64,000 bases of DNA from CAVTQY01 sp963736975 (GTDB lineage Bacteria > Pseudomonadota > Alphaproteobacteria > Acetobacterales > Acetobacteraceae). The translations under genes were made by a program, and so were the position numbers. Positions 7,839-16,624 of the stretch are shown in pieces. The first letter of the stretch is position 1, and the number at the start of each line of letters is the position of its first letter. The stretch covers positions 2,852,001 through 2,916,000 of the forward strand of contig CAVTQY010000001.1 of NCBI GenBank assembly GCA_963736975.1. The letters are read 5' to 3'. The notes under the pieces are model-generated. The model saw only the letters and a list, made by a program, of their open reading frames with translations. It was not told where the DNA came from and did no database searches.

Positions 7839-8810
7839 ATGATCGCCCGCCGCCCGCTGCTCGGCACCCTCCCCGCGCTCCTCGCCACCCAAGCCCTCGC
7901 CGCGCGCTCCCTTGCTCAATCGGGCAGCTTCGCCGCCTTCCTCGACAGCGTCCGCATCGAGGCCCGCCGCGAAGGCATCGCCGCCGCCACGCTCGAACGC
8001 GCCTTCGCCGGCGTCCAACCCAATGCCAAGGTCCTCGAACGCGAAAACCACCAGCCCGAATTCACCCTCACATGGGCCCAGTACCGCAACCTCCTGGTTA
8101 CCGACAAACGCATCGAAGCCGGCCGCGCCGCCTGGGCCCGCACGCGCCCCACTTTCCTCCAGGTGCAACAGGCCTACGGCGTCTCCCCCGCCGTTATCCT
8201 CGGCATTTGGGGCCTCGAATCCAGCTTTGGCACCCAAACCGGCGATTTCCGCGTGGTCGAGGCCCTCGCCACCCTTGGCTGGACCAGCAGCCGCTCCCGC
8301 TTCTTCCGCTCCGAGCTCATCGCCGCGCTCCGCATCCTCAACGCCGGCGACGTCACCCCGGCCCGCATGACCGGCTCCTACGCTGGCGCCATGGGCCAGC
8401 CGCAGTTCATGCCCAGCTCCTATCTCCGCTACGCCGTCGATTTCACCGGCAGCGGCCGACGCGATATCTGGACCAGCACGCCCGACGTACTCGCCTCGAT
8501 CGGCAACTATCTCGCTTCCAGCGGCTGGCACCCCAATGAAACCTGGGGTCAGCAGGTCAGCGTCCCGCCCGGCTTCAACGCTTTCGGCCGCGATGACCGC
8601 CAGCCCGTCGCCACCTGGCTCCGTGCCGGCATCCGCCCCTATGGCCGGCTCCTCGCCCAGCCCGGCCAGCTCGCCGCGGTCGTCATGCCGGACGGCCCGG
8701 GCGGCCAAGCCTTCTTCGCCTACGGGAACTTCACCGCCATCCGCCGCTACAATCCCTCCGATTTCTACGCCCTCGCTGTCGGCCTGATCGGAGACGAGAT
8801 CCTCGCGTGA
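7839..8810 (+). CDS. Lytic murein transglycosylase, MltB-type (SLT_2)
   Basis: A 323-residue periplasmic enzyme that cleaves the MurNAc-GlcNAc bond of peptidoglycan to give 1,6-anhydro ends. The N-terminus MIARRPLLGTLPALLATQAL is a signal peptide with an arginine pair (possible Tat). The catalytic Glu is E127 in WGLESSFGT, followed by the family motif GAMGQPQFMPSSY and the C-terminal GNFTAIRRYNPSDFYA. The start is the ATG at 7839, the first giving a signal peptide; the upstream open frame is low complexity. The stop overlaps the GTG start of rlpA (GTGA), so the two are translationally coupled. Confidence 0.9.
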   Translation: MIARRPLLGTLPALLATQALAARSLAQSGSFAAFLDSVRIEARREGIAAATLERAFAGVQPNAKVLERENHQPEFTLTWAQYRNLLVTDKRIEAGRAAWARTRPTFLQVQQAYGVSPAVILGIWGLESSFGTQTGDFRVVEALATLGWTSSRSRFFRSELIAALRILNAGDVTPARMTGSYAGAMGQPQFMPSSYLRYAVDFTGSGRRDIWTSTPDVLASIGNYLASSGWHPNETWGQQVSVPPGFNAFGRDDRQPVATWLRAGIRPYGRLLAQPGQLAAVVMPDGPGGQAFFAYGNFTAIRRYNPSDFYALAVGLIGDEILA

Positions 8811-9673
8811 TCCGCGCCTTGGCTCTGCTTTGCGCGCTGCTCCCCGCCGCCTGCACACGACACGCCCCAGCACCCCCCGCGCCGCAGCCGCATTACGTGC
8901 TCGGGGCGCCCTATCAGGCAGGCGGCGTCTGGCGCTACCCGCGCGAGAGCTTCAATCTCGACACGACCGGCATTGCCGAGACCTACGCCCCCGGCCATCC
9001 ACCCCTGACCACCGATGGCGAGGTCTTCGACCCGAACGCCCCCGCCGCCGCCCACCCGACCCTCCAACTGCCGGCAATCGCCCGGATCACCAATCTGGAG
9101 AACGGCCGTCAGGTCCTGGTACGGATCAACGACCGCGGTCCGGCGTCACCGCACCGCCTGCTCGAGGTAACCCAGAAAGCCGCGCAGCTCCTCGGCTTCC
9201 CGCCCAACGGGACCGCCCGCATCCACCTGCAGATCCTCCCCACCGAGAGCCACGCCGCCATCGAAGGCCTGCCCGGCCAGCCCCTGCTCGCCGTCGCTGC
9301 CGCCCCGCGCACCGCCGTGCAGGAAACCCCGCTCGGCTCGCCGAGCAGTACGCCCCAGCAGGCGGACGCCATGCCCCAATCGGCCCCAGCCCCGGCAGCG
9401 CTGCCGCTGCAGCTTCCGGAGTCCGTCACCCAGACGATCCCTGACCCCGGCCAGCTCTGGATCGCGCTCGGCACGTTCCTCGGCCGCCGCTACGCCGCGA
9501 TGCAGCGTGCCCGCCTCTCCTTCCTAGGTCCTGACATTGAGCCCGTTTATGCCGACGGGCAGCAGGAATATCGTGTCCGAATCGGGCCGTTTGCGACAGT
9601 GTCTCAGGCAGACGCCGCGCTGGATCAGGCGATCGGTGCCGGCGCCACCGACGCACGCATCATCGTCGAATAG
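8807..9673 (+). CDS. rlpA: RlpA-family septal-ring lytic transglycosylase lipoprotein with SPOR domain
   Basis: A 288-residue lipoprotein. The signal ends at the lipobox LLPAAC (Cys about residue 16). The double-psi beta-barrel of RlpA covers about residues 40-140, with GIAETYAPGHPPLTTDGEVFD and VRINDRGP, the conserved Asp/Arg region. A Pro/Ala-rich linker of about 60 residues leads to a C-terminal SPOR domain (about 205-288) that binds denuded glycan strands at the septum. It starts with GTG overlapping the mltB-type stop. With its neighbours it forms a wall-remodelling operon. Confidence 0.9.
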   Translation: MIRALALLCALLPAACTRHAPAPPAPQPHYVLGAPYQAGGVWRYPRESFNLDTTGIAETYAPGHPPLTTDGEVFDPNAPAAAHPTLQLPAIARITNLENGRQVLVRINDRGPASPHRLLEVTQKAAQLLGFPPNGTARIHLQILPTESHAAIEGLPGQPLLAVAAAPRTAVQETPLGSPSSTPQQADAMPQSAPAPAALPLQLPESVTQTIPDPGQLWIALGTFLGRRYAAMQRARLSFLGPDIEPVYADGQQEYRVRIGPFATVSQADAALDQAIGAGATDARIIVE

Positions 9674-9685
9674 GAGAAGGGCTTG

Positions 9686-10891
9686 ATGCTCACCCGCCGC
9701 ACTGCTCTCAGCGCCGCCGGCGCTCTCGCGGCCTTCCCGGCCGCCGCCCAGCGACGCGCCCCGCACCCGCACGGCCACGGGGAGCCGAAACCGGATGCGG
9801 CGCCCAGCAGCCCGGCGCAGACGCCGCTGGGCCCGGTGGACACCTCGGCGAAATGGGCCTTCATCCAGGATTTCACCAGCGGCGCCGAGCTTCTCAACAA
9901 GCAGGCCGACGACGAGATGACCCCCTCGTCAATGACCAAGCTGATGACGCTCTACATCGCCTATTCGCGGCTGAAGGACGGACGGCTGAAGCTGGACGAC
10001 AAGCTGCCGGTCTCCGAAAAAGCCTGGCGCATGGGCGGGTCGAAAATGTTCGTCCAGATCGGCACCACCGTCTCCGTCGAGGACCTTGTCCGCGGGATCG
10101 AGGTCGACTCCGGCAACGACGCCTGCATCGTGCTGGCCGAGGCGATCTCCGGCTCCGAGCAGCAATTCGCCGATCTGATGAACGAGACGGCCAAGAAGCT
10201 CGGCCTGACCCATTCGCATTTTCTGAACAGCACCGGCTGGCCGGAGGACGGCCACTACATGAGCTGCCGCGACATCGCCACGCTCGCCGGCGACATCATC
10301 CGGCAATTCCCGGACTATTATCATTACGCATCGGAAAAGACATTCCGCTACAACAACATAGAGCAGCAGAACCGCAACCCGCTGGTCCAGCGCGGCACCG
10401 CCGACGGCCTTAAGACGGGCCATACCGAGGCTGGCGGCTACGGCCTCGTCGCCTCCACGCTGCGTGGCAACCGGCGCGTGATCCTGGTGCTGAACGGCAT
10501 GGACACCATGCGGGAACGTTCGGAGGAGAGCGAGCGGCTGATGGACTGGGCGTTCGCCAATTTCGAGGACGTGAGGCTGTTCACCGCCAGCGTCCCGGTC
10601 GAGCGCGCGCCGGTTTGGCTCGGCGACAGCGCCACCGTGCCGCTGGTCGGTACCGGCGACGTCGTCGTGACGATGCCGCGCGGTTGGCGCAACACGGCGA
10701 AAATCCAGGTGTCGTTCGATTCCCCAGTACGCGCGCCGGTGAAACGCGGCGCAAGGCTCGGCACCCTCGCTGTCAGCGGCCCGGGCGTCCCCAGCCTCGA
10801 GGTACCGCTGTATGCCGGAGAGGACGTGCCGAAACTCGGCCTGCCCGGCCGCGCCGTCGCCGTGCTGGCGCATTACGTGACCGGAAGCTGA
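9686..10891 (+). CDS. D-alanyl-D-alanine carboxypeptidase, PBP5/6 family
   Basis: A 401-residue periplasmic serine peptidase that trims the terminal D-Ala from peptidoglycan stem peptides. All three penicillin-binding motifs are present: SMTK (S82-K85), SGN (142-144) and KTG (243-245). The C-terminal region after about 300 matches the PBP5 beta-rich domain. The N-terminus (MLTRRTALSAAGALAAF) is an export signal with a Tat-like arginine pair. The ATG at 9686 lies 9 nt after AGGAG; a TTG at 9683 is less likely. An unusual His/Pro-rich stretch (RRAPHPHGHGEP) follows the signal. Confidence 0.92.
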   Translation: MLTRRTALSAAGALAAFPAAAQRRAPHPHGHGEPKPDAAPSSPAQTPLGPVDTSAKWAFIQDFTSGAELLNKQADDEMTPSSMTKLMTLYIAYSRLKDGRLKLDDKLPVSEKAWRMGGSKMFVQIGTTVSVEDLVRGIEVDSGNDACIVLAEAISGSEQQFADLMNETAKKLGLTHSHFLNSTGWPEDGHYMSCRDIATLAGDIIRQFPDYYHYASEKTFRYNNIEQQNRNPLVQRGTADGLKTGHTEAGGYGLVASTLRGNRRVILVLNGMDTMRERSEESERLMDWAFANFEDVRLFTASVPVERAPVWLGDSATVPLVGTGDVVVTMPRGWRNTAKIQVSFDSPVRAPVKRGARLGTLAVSGPGVPSLEVPLYAGEDVPKLGLPGRAVAVLAHYVTGS

Positions 10892-10895
10892 GGCT

Positions 10896-11558
10896 CTGCG
10901 CGGCCGTTTCATCACGCTGGAAGGCGGCGAAGGTGCCGGGAAAACCACGCAGGCCCGCCTGCTGACCGAGGCGCTCGCCGCGGGCGGCCTGCCCGTGTTG
11001 CGAACGCGGGAACCGGGCGGCGCTCCGGGCGCGGAGAAACTGCGCGAACTGCTGCTGTCGGGCGAGGTGCTGTTCTCGCCCCCCGCCGAGACGCTGCTCC
11101 ATTTCGCCGCCCGCGCCGAGCATGTCGAGCGCACCATCCGACCGGCGCTGGACGCCGGTGCCTGGGTCGTGTGCGACCGGTTCTATGACTCGACTATGGC
11201 CTATCAGGGCTACGGGCTGGGCGCCGACCGGGAGATGATCGCCACTTTGACTCGGTCGGTCGGGCTGACGCCCGACATCACCTTCGTGCTGGATGTCTCG
11301 CCGGATCTGGCTTCGGCACGGCTGGCTGGGCGCGGTGCCGCCGACCGCTACGAGGCGATGGACGCGGCGTTCCACGCCCGCGTGGCCGCCGGCTTCCGAG
11401 CGATCGCCGCCGCCGAGCCAAACCGCTGCGTGCTGATTGATGCGAACGGGACCGAGGCTACGGTGCATGCGTCCATCATAACGGCCCTGCACGCGCGCCT
11501 CGCGCCTTCCTCCCCCCTCCCCTTGCGGGGCCCGCAAGAGGAGGGGTTTAGAGGTTAG
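10896..11558 (+). CDS. tmk: Thymidylate kinase (apparent CTG start)
   Basis: Phosphorylates dTMP to dTDP. The P-loop is GGEGAGKTTQ, followed by the DRFYDST motif and the LID region RLAGRGAADRYE. The conserved family start, (M)RGRFITLEG, begins exactly at the CTG at 10896. An in-frame stop at 10878 and the absence of ATG, GTG or TTG between it and the P-loop leave CTG as the only sensible initiator; GGAAG lies about 8 nt upstream. The length of 220 residues is normal apart from a C-terminal tail encoded by the terminator-like hairpin. It directly follows the carboxypeptidase gene by 4 nt and is convergent with rho. Confidence 0.88.
   Translation: MRGRFITLEGGEGAGKTTQARLLTEALAAGGLPVLRTREPGGAPGAEKLRELLLSGEVLFSPPAETLLHFAARAEHVERTIRPALDAGAWVVCDRFYDSTMAYQGYGLGADREMIATLTRSVGLTPDITFVLDVSPDLASARLAGRGAADRYEAMDAAFHARVAAGFRAIAAAEPNRCVLIDANGTEATVHASIITALHARLAPSSPLPLRGPQEEGFRG
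11514..11546. terminator. Bidirectional terminator-like hairpin between tmk and rho
   Basis: CCCCTCCCCTTGCGGG (11514-11529) and CCCGCAAGAGGAGGGG (11531-11546) pair with one mismatch around a one-base centre. It lies between convergent tmk and rho and supplies the last codons of tmk. The sequence type is a common dispersed repeat in high-GC genomes, so it may have been recruited. Confidence 0.7.
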
Positions 11559-12829
11559 GTGTTCATCGCGTCGAAAAAGTCGTTATTGGTCTTACTATAT
11601 TTCAGCTTGTCCAGCAGGAACTCCATCGCATCAGTGGTGCCCATGGGGTTCAGGATGCGGCGCAGGACCCACATCTTCGAAAGCGTGCCACGCTCGACCA
11701 GCAGTTCCTCCTTGCGCGTGCCGGACTTGGTGATGTCGATTGCCGGGAAAGTGCGCTTGTCGGAGAGCTTGCGGTCGAGGATGATTTCCGAATTGCCGGT
11801 GCCCTTGAACTCCTCGAAGATCACCTCGTCCATGCGGCTGCCGGTATCGACCAGGGCGGTGGCGATGATGGTGAGGCTGCCGCCTTCCTCGATGTTGCGG
11901 GCGGCGCCGAAGAAGCGCTTCGGCCGTTGCAGGGCATTAGCATCCACACCGCCGGTGAGCACCTTGCCGGAGCTCGGCACCACGGTGTTATAGGCGCGCG
12001 CCAGGCGTGTGATGCTGTCCAGCAGGATCACCACGTCGCGCTTGTGCTCAACGAGACGCTTGGCTTTCTCGAGTACCATCTCGGTCACCTGCACGTGGCG
12101 TGTAGCCGGCTCGTCGAAGGTGGAGCTGATGACCTCGCCCTTCACCGAACGAGCCATGTCGGTGACTTCCTCGGGCCGCTCGTCGATCAGCAGGACGATC
12201 AGGAAGACTTCCGGATGATTGGCGGCGATAGCAGTGGCGATGTTCTGCAGCATCACCGTCTTGCCGGTACGCGGCGGCGCCACGATCAGAGCACGCTGGC
12301 CCTTGCCGATCGGCGAAATCAGGTCGATCACCCGCGGCGTATAGTCCTTCCCCGGACCCTTGGCGACGGACTGGAAGTTCTCAACTTCCATCTTGAGTCG
12401 TTCGTCGGGGTAGAGCGGCGTCAGGTTATCGAAATTGATGCGATGGCGCACCGCTTCGGGAGGCTCGAAATTGATGGTGTTGACCTTGAGCAGGGCAAAG
12501 TAACGCTCGCCGTCCTTGGGGGCGCGGATCTGGCCTTCCACCGAGTCGCCCGTACGCAGACCGAAGCGACGAACCTGGCTGGGGCTGACATAAATATCGT
12601 CCGGTCCGGGCAGGTAATTCGCCTCAGGACTGCGCAGGAATCCAAAGCCATCAGGCAGGATTTCCAGCGTGCCTTCGCCGCTGATCGCCTGGTCGTTCTC
12701 GGCCAGGTTCTTGAGGATCGCAAACATCATGTCCTGCTTGCGCAGGGAGGATGCGTTCTCAATCTGTAAGGATTCGGCGTAGCTGAGTAGGTCGGCGGGG
12801 GATTTTGCCTTGAGTTCGGCGAGATGCAT
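11555..12829 (-). CDS. rho: Transcription termination factor Rho
   Basis: A 424-residue hexameric RNA helicase that ends transcription. The N-terminal helical region is followed by the cold-shock-like RNA-binding domain (about 50-125, DGFGFLRSPEANYLPG) and the RecA-like ATPase with Walker A APPRTGKT, the Q-loop region LTGGVDANALQRPKRFFGAARN and the family C-terminus. The frame is open to 13267, but homologues begin at HLAELK, so the ATG at 12829, preceded by GAGG with 8 nt spacing, is chosen. An ATG at 12906 would add 26 residues. The 254 bp upstream have no gene and are the likely leader, where Rho genes are often autoregulated. Confidence 0.96.
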   Translation of the reverse strand: MHLAELKAKSPADLLSYAESLQIENASSLRKQDMMFAILKNLAENDQAISGEGTLEILPDGFGFLRSPEANYLPGPDDIYVSPSQVRRFGLRTGDSVEGQIRAPKDGERYFALLKVNTINFEPPEAVRHRINFDNLTPLYPDERLKMEVENFQSVAKGPGKDYTPRVIDLISPIGKGQRALIVAPPRTGKTVMLQNIATAIAANHPEVFLIVLLIDERPEEVTDMARSVKGEVISSTFDEPATRHVQVTEMVLEKAKRLVEHKRDVVILLDSITRLARAYNTVVPSSGKVLTGGVDANALQRPKRFFGAARNIEEGGSLTIIATALVDTGSRMDEVIFEEFKGTGNSEIILDRKLSDKRTFPAIDITKSGTRKEELLVERGTLSKMWVLRRILNPMGTTDAMEFLLDKLKYSKTNNDFFDAMNT

Positions 12830-13083
12830 CTGGAACGCCTCGGCGGTCTTCGTGTGATGTGATTGGGGCAGAGGCTCGGCGGGAGCCGATATCGCGTAGC
12901 GCGCCATCGTTCGCCGATGGCCGGCTCTGTCCCAGAGGGTAGGTGAATGACAGCGGCGGTTGACTGCCGCCCGATGGAGGGACCCTGAAGCGAACCGTTG
13001 CTTCCGGCCTCCGTCGGTTACGGAAGTGGCCCATCTGGCGTGCAAAGTCAAGAGACTCGGCGGGCCGTAGGCGACGGCTGCAT

Positions 13084-13536
13084 TCAGAACGGGCGAACGA
13101 TCACCATGATCACGATCAGCACGACAAGGACGGTGGGGATTTCGTTTACCACGCGGTAAAAGCGCTGGGGCCGGCGGTTGCGGTCGTGCAGGAAGTCCTT
13201 CCGCCAGCGTGCGAGAGCGCCATGCAAGGCGGACATCACGATCACCGCAGCAAGCTTGACGTGCCACCAGCCCGCGGACCAGTCGAGCACTCCGGGGGTG
13301 AGTACCAGGATGATCCCGAAGGTCCAGGTGCTGATCATCGCCGGGTTAATGATTTGCTTCAGGAGGCGCCGCTCCATGACCTTGAAACGTTCGCTCTCGG
13401 CCGAGCCGGGACGGGTTTCACAGTGGTACACGTAGAGCCGGGGCAGGTAGAACATGCCGGACATCCAAGCGATCACCGAGATGATGTGGAATGATTTAGC
13501 CCAGAGATAAAACGGGGCCAGGAAGCCGATGGTCAT
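13084..13536 (-). CDS. hemJ: Protoporphyrinogen IX oxidase HemJ
   Basis: A 150-residue integral membrane protein with four predicted helices, of the HemJ (formerly UPF0093) family that oxidises protoporphyrinogen IX in most alphaproteobacteria. The N-terminal KSFHIISVIAWMSGMFYLPR carries the conserved His. YHCE, GWWHVKL and RFYRVVNEIPT are also family motifs. Its position beside hemH and hemE fits the role: HemE and HemH act before and after this step. The start overlaps the upstream HAD gene stop by 4 bases (ATGA). Confidence 0.93.
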   Translation of the reverse strand: MTIGFLAPFYLWAKSFHIISVIAWMSGMFYLPRLYVYHCETRPGSAESERFKVMERRLLKQIINPAMISTWTFGIILVLTPGVLDWSAGWWHVKLAAVIVMSALHGALARWRKDFLHDRNRRPQRFYRVVNEIPTVLVVLIVIMVIVRPF

Positions 13537-14231
13537 TCGCGGCCCCCGGCAAGATCTCGGAACAGGACGGGTAGCTCAGCCAGGTCATGAAACGGGACTG
13601 CCCCTGAGGCAGCCAATACGGCGCCGTCGCCGTGACGGCTGAAGCCGAGACAGGCCATCCCGGCAGCGATCGCACCTTGGACGCCGGGAACCGAGTCCTC
13701 GATCACCAGACAGGCAGAAGCGGGAACACCTTCAGCGCCAGCGGCCGCCAAAAACAGATCCGGTGACGGCTTGCCATGCGCAACATCCGTGAAGCTGTGC
13801 AACCGCCCGGCAACGACCGGGAGAAGTCCGTTGCAGCCGAATTTCGCTTCCATTTCGGCATGTGAAGAGTTGGAGGCAATACGCCAAGGTAAGCCCGAAG
13901 CAGTTGCGGCGGTCATCGCTTCGCGGGCACCCGGCACCATCGGCGCGTCGTTGCGCAGGACGGCGACGATCTCCGCCATCACGTCAGCTTGCCAGCTGGA
14001 TGGCAATGAGCGGCCGAGTGCGGCTTCGATCAAGGGGACCATGGCGCCGAGATCGAGGCCAAGGAAACGGGCACAGCACTCCTCGGCAGTAATCGGCCAG
14101 CCAAGCCGGTTTAGTTCAGCCGCGACGACCGCGTTGACTACCGGCTCACTGTCGATCAACACGCCGTCGCAGTCGAAGATTACGAGCGCCAGCCGTCCAA
14201 TCCGGTCACGCAGATGAGCAAGATCTGTCAC
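13533..14231 (-). CDS. HAD-superfamily hydrolase (phosphoglycolate phosphatase/beta-PGM-like)
   Basis: A 232-residue phosphatase. Motif I is FDCDGVLIDSEP, motif II lies in RIASNSSHAEME, and the motif III/IV region is GKPSPDLFLAAA...CLVIEDSVPGV. The cap is helical, subclass I. The GTG at 14231 overlaps the hemH stop (GTGA) and is preferred over a TTG at 14252. It is embedded in the haem operon, but nothing in the sequence ties its substrate to haem; sugar phosphates or phosphoglycolate are the usual ones. Confidence 0.88.
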   Translation of the reverse strand: MTDLAHLRDRIGRLALVIFDCDGVLIDSEPVVNAVVAAELNRLGWPITAEECCARFLGLDLGAMVPLIEAALGRSLPSSWQADVMAEIVAVLRNDAPMVPGAREAMTAATASGLPWRIASNSSHAEMEAKFGCNGLLPVVAGRLHSFTDVAHGKPSPDLFLAAAGAEGVPASACLVIEDSVPGVQGAIAAGMACLGFSRHGDGAVLAASGAVPFHDLAELPVLFRDLAGGRE

Positions 14232-15289
14232 GCCTGTGCCCGAAGGGGGCAAGCGCCAAACTGCGCCGGACAGTTGCGCCTATTGCGATAGCTGCAGAGA
14301 CCCGGACCCGCCTCCCTGGCCCGCCGAACCAAGTGGGCCAGAGCCTCGATGAACACAGGCTCGCTGTTCGGCGTGGGCACGCGGATATAGCAGGGGACAC
14401 CTAGCCGCTCAGCAAGGCAGCGGTACTCGATATCGAGTTCAACCAGCGTTTCAGAATGCTCGGAGACAAAGGCGATCGGCACTACCACCAGCCCGACCCC
14501 ATCCCGGGCGGCGCGCTGGATTTCGTCCTCGGTGCTCGGTTCCAGCCATTGCTGCGGGGTTGCGCGAGACTGGTAGCAGACTTGCCAATCAACTTGTTCC
14601 TGACCGATGCGGCGCATCGCGGCAGCGGCGGTTTGCTCGACCTGCCATTGATAGGGATCTCCCGCCCGGACGATCACTTCGGGCAGACCATGCGCGGAGA
14701 ACAGAACCCGAAACCCGAGTGTTGGTGCAAGTGCCTGCCGAGCATCGGCGATCGCTTGGCGCAGCAGCCTTGCGATTGCTTCGATGAACGCTGGATCATC
14801 CGGATAGCAGCAAAGTGTCGTCACCGGGGCGATAAGACCGATCCGTATCGCTGCATCCCGCCACGCGGTTAGTGAACTGCCGGTCGTCGTGGTGGAGAAT
14901 TGCGGATAGAGCGGCAGAAGGACAATTTTGTCTGGATCCCAGTTCCGGACCGCTCGAGCGGTCTCCAGGCTGAACGGATGCCAATAGCGCATCGCGATGA
15001 AACATCTGACGGCGAGGTCCGGGAGAGCGGCTTCCAGCGCCTCAGCCTGGGCACGGGTGAATTCGAGCAACGGTGATCTTCCGCCGAGATAGGCATAATT
15101 TGCAGTTGCAAGCTTCAACCGTGCCCGAACGATAGTGCGGGCAAGCAGGGGACGAACCAAGAACGGTACCCGCAGAATTGCCGGGTCAGCAAACAGGTTT
15201 CGTAGGAATGGTTTTATCAACTCCGGTCGGTCTGGTCCGCCCAAGTTGAACAGAACGACGGCCAGACGCGACCTGTCTTCAGCTCGCAC
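14228..15289 (-). CDS. hemH: Ferrochelatase
   Basis: A 353-residue enzyme inserting Fe2+ into protoporphyrin IX, the last step of protohaem synthesis. VLFNLGGPD at the N-terminus, the central LPLYPQFSTTTTGSS, the metal-site His in LFSAHGLPEVI and the late acid motif PIAFVSEHSETLVELD are intact. It starts with GTG 11 bp inside the end of hemE. The Cys-containing C-terminus (CSYRNRRNCPAQFGAC) is reminiscent of iron-sulfur ferrochelatases, but whether a cluster is bound cannot be told. Confidence 0.95.
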   Translation of the reverse strand: MRAEDRSRLAVVLFNLGGPDRPELIKPFLRNLFADPAILRVPFLVRPLLARTIVRARLKLATANYAYLGGRSPLLEFTRAQAEALEAALPDLAVRCFIAMRYWHPFSLETARAVRNWDPDKIVLLPLYPQFSTTTTGSSLTAWRDAAIRIGLIAPVTTLCCYPDDPAFIEAIARLLRQAIADARQALAPTLGFRVLFSAHGLPEVIVRAGDPYQWQVEQTAAAAMRRIGQEQVDWQVCYQSRATPQQWLEPSTEDEIQRAARDGVGLVVVPIAFVSEHSETLVELDIEYRCLAERLGVPCYIRVPTPNSEPVFIEALAHLVRRAREAGPGLCSYRNRRNCPAQFGACPLRAQA

Positions 15290-16325
15290 GTATGAGCCCT
15301 ATCAGTTCGCCAACGTGTGCGACCGGCGTCTCCGGCAACACGCCATGACCTAGATTGAAGATGAAAGGCCGACCGCACATGGCACTTAGGATGGATGATA
15401 CTGCCTGAGCAAGAGCCTTATTGCCCGCGAGTAGCGCCAACGGATCGAGATTCCCTTGCAAAGCAATCTGGCGCGGGATGATCCTGGCAGCGACAACCGG
15501 ATCAACGGCTGTATCGAGCCCTACGGCATTGGCCTTTATCAATTCGGCATAATCCTGAAGCATCAATCCGGCGAGACGAGGAAAGCCAAGGATGGGAACG
15601 GTCGGAAACCGCATTCTCAAGCAGGCAACGATTTGCTGCGTCGGGCGAATCACATAGGCACGGAAAAGGGCCGCCGGCAAAATCCCGGCCCAGGAATCGA
15701 AGATCATGACCGCCTCTGCACCTGATTCGATCTGAGCTGCCAGATAGGCAACCGTTGTTTCCGTCAAAATTTCCATGAGGCGACAGAATAGCGCCGGATC
15801 GCGATAGGCCAGCAAGCGGGGGGCAGCGAAGTCCTTCGATCCCCTTCCTTCGATCATGTAGCAGGCAACCGTGAACGGCGCACCGGCAAACCCGATCAGA
15901 GCGGTTTTGGGATGATCTGCCGCAAGCGCTCCCGCGACCTGCCGCACCGTCTGGAGGATGGGTGCAATGCGCTCCAGCATTCGTTCGGGACGCAGGGAGG
16001 CCAGATCCGAAGTTTCCTGCAAAGCTGGCAGAACTGGCCCTTCTCCGTCCCGGTAGTCCACCTCCCAGCCGAGCGCCCATGGAAGCATCAGGATATCGCT
16101 GAACAGTATTGCGCCGTCGAAGCCGAAGCGGCGCACCGGTTGCAGGGTAATCTCGGTGGCCAGCCCGGGCGACGTGCAGAGCCTGATGAAGCTACCGACC
16201 TTATCTCGGATTGCACGATACTCGGGAAGGTACCGGCCGGCCTGCCGCATCAACCAGACAGGGGGTGGCCAGACAGCTTCTCCCTGGAGCACGCGCAGAA
16301 GCGGCTTACCGGCCTCGGAGATCAT
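15279..16325 (-). CDS. hemE: Uroporphyrinogen decarboxylase
   Basis: A 348-residue enzyme converting uroporphyrinogen III to coproporphyrinogen III. It carries the family signatures PVWLMRQAGRYLPEYR near the N-terminus and IGFAGAPFTVACYMIEG in the middle, with the conserved C-terminal FNLGHGVLPETPVAHV. It is the first gene of the minus-strand run hemE-hemH-HAD-hemJ(-rho). The upstream gap to divergent ppsR (about 300 bp) must hold both promoters. Confidence 0.96.
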   Translation of the reverse strand: MISEAGKPLLRVLQGEAVWPPPVWLMRQAGRYLPEYRAIRDKVGSFIRLCTSPGLATEITLQPVRRFGFDGAILFSDILMLPWALGWEVDYRDGEGPVLPALQETSDLASLRPERMLERIAPILQTVRQVAGALAADHPKTALIGFAGAPFTVACYMIEGRGSKDFAAPRLLAYRDPALFCRLMEILTETTVAYLAAQIESGAEAVMIFDSWAGILPAALFRAYVIRPTQQIVACLRMRFPTVPILGFPRLAGLMLQDYAELIKANAVGLDTAVDPVVAARIIPRQIALQGNLDPLALLAGNKALAQAVSSILSAMCGRPFIFNLGHGVLPETPVAHVGELIGLIRAS

Positions 16326-16624
16326 CGTCTTTCCTAGTCTATCAAGAGAGATGAATTAAGAGATAGAAGTGGTAGATAAAGCCTGTGGAGAAAGGGGTAC
16401 CCGGCTATTACGGCAAAGACAGCGGACTGATCCACAGCAGCGACATGGACTAAGATATTGAACCTGTGATTCGAACCAACATGATCCCCATGATCGGTCT
16501 GCGCCGGATCGCGTTTCCCCGAACGTGGTCTGGCAGTGGGGTATTGGAGCCGTGACGTGGTTCCTGTGGCGAGGCTTGAGCATAAGGGCTCGTTTATCCC
16601 CAGCTTTCGCGCTATGCTGATGTC
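16326..16624. promoter_or_regulatory. Divergent intergenic region between hemE and ppsR
   Basis: About 300 bases without a gene. It must contain the outward promoters for the haem operon and for ppsR, but I see no clear consensus boxes. The segment near 16470 (TGATTCGAACC) resembles a tRNA T-loop on the minus strand but has no matching stems. Confidence 0.5.

Noticed and set aside
7821..8873. 350-codon minus-strand frame opposite the transglycosylase
   Set aside because: Gly/Ala/Glu-rich shadow caused by high GC; the plus strand encodes recognisable enzymes there.
16450..16500. tRNA on the minus strand (T-loop-like GGTTCGAATCA)
   Set aside because: The T-stem does not pair and no acceptor, D or anticodon stem could be built around it.
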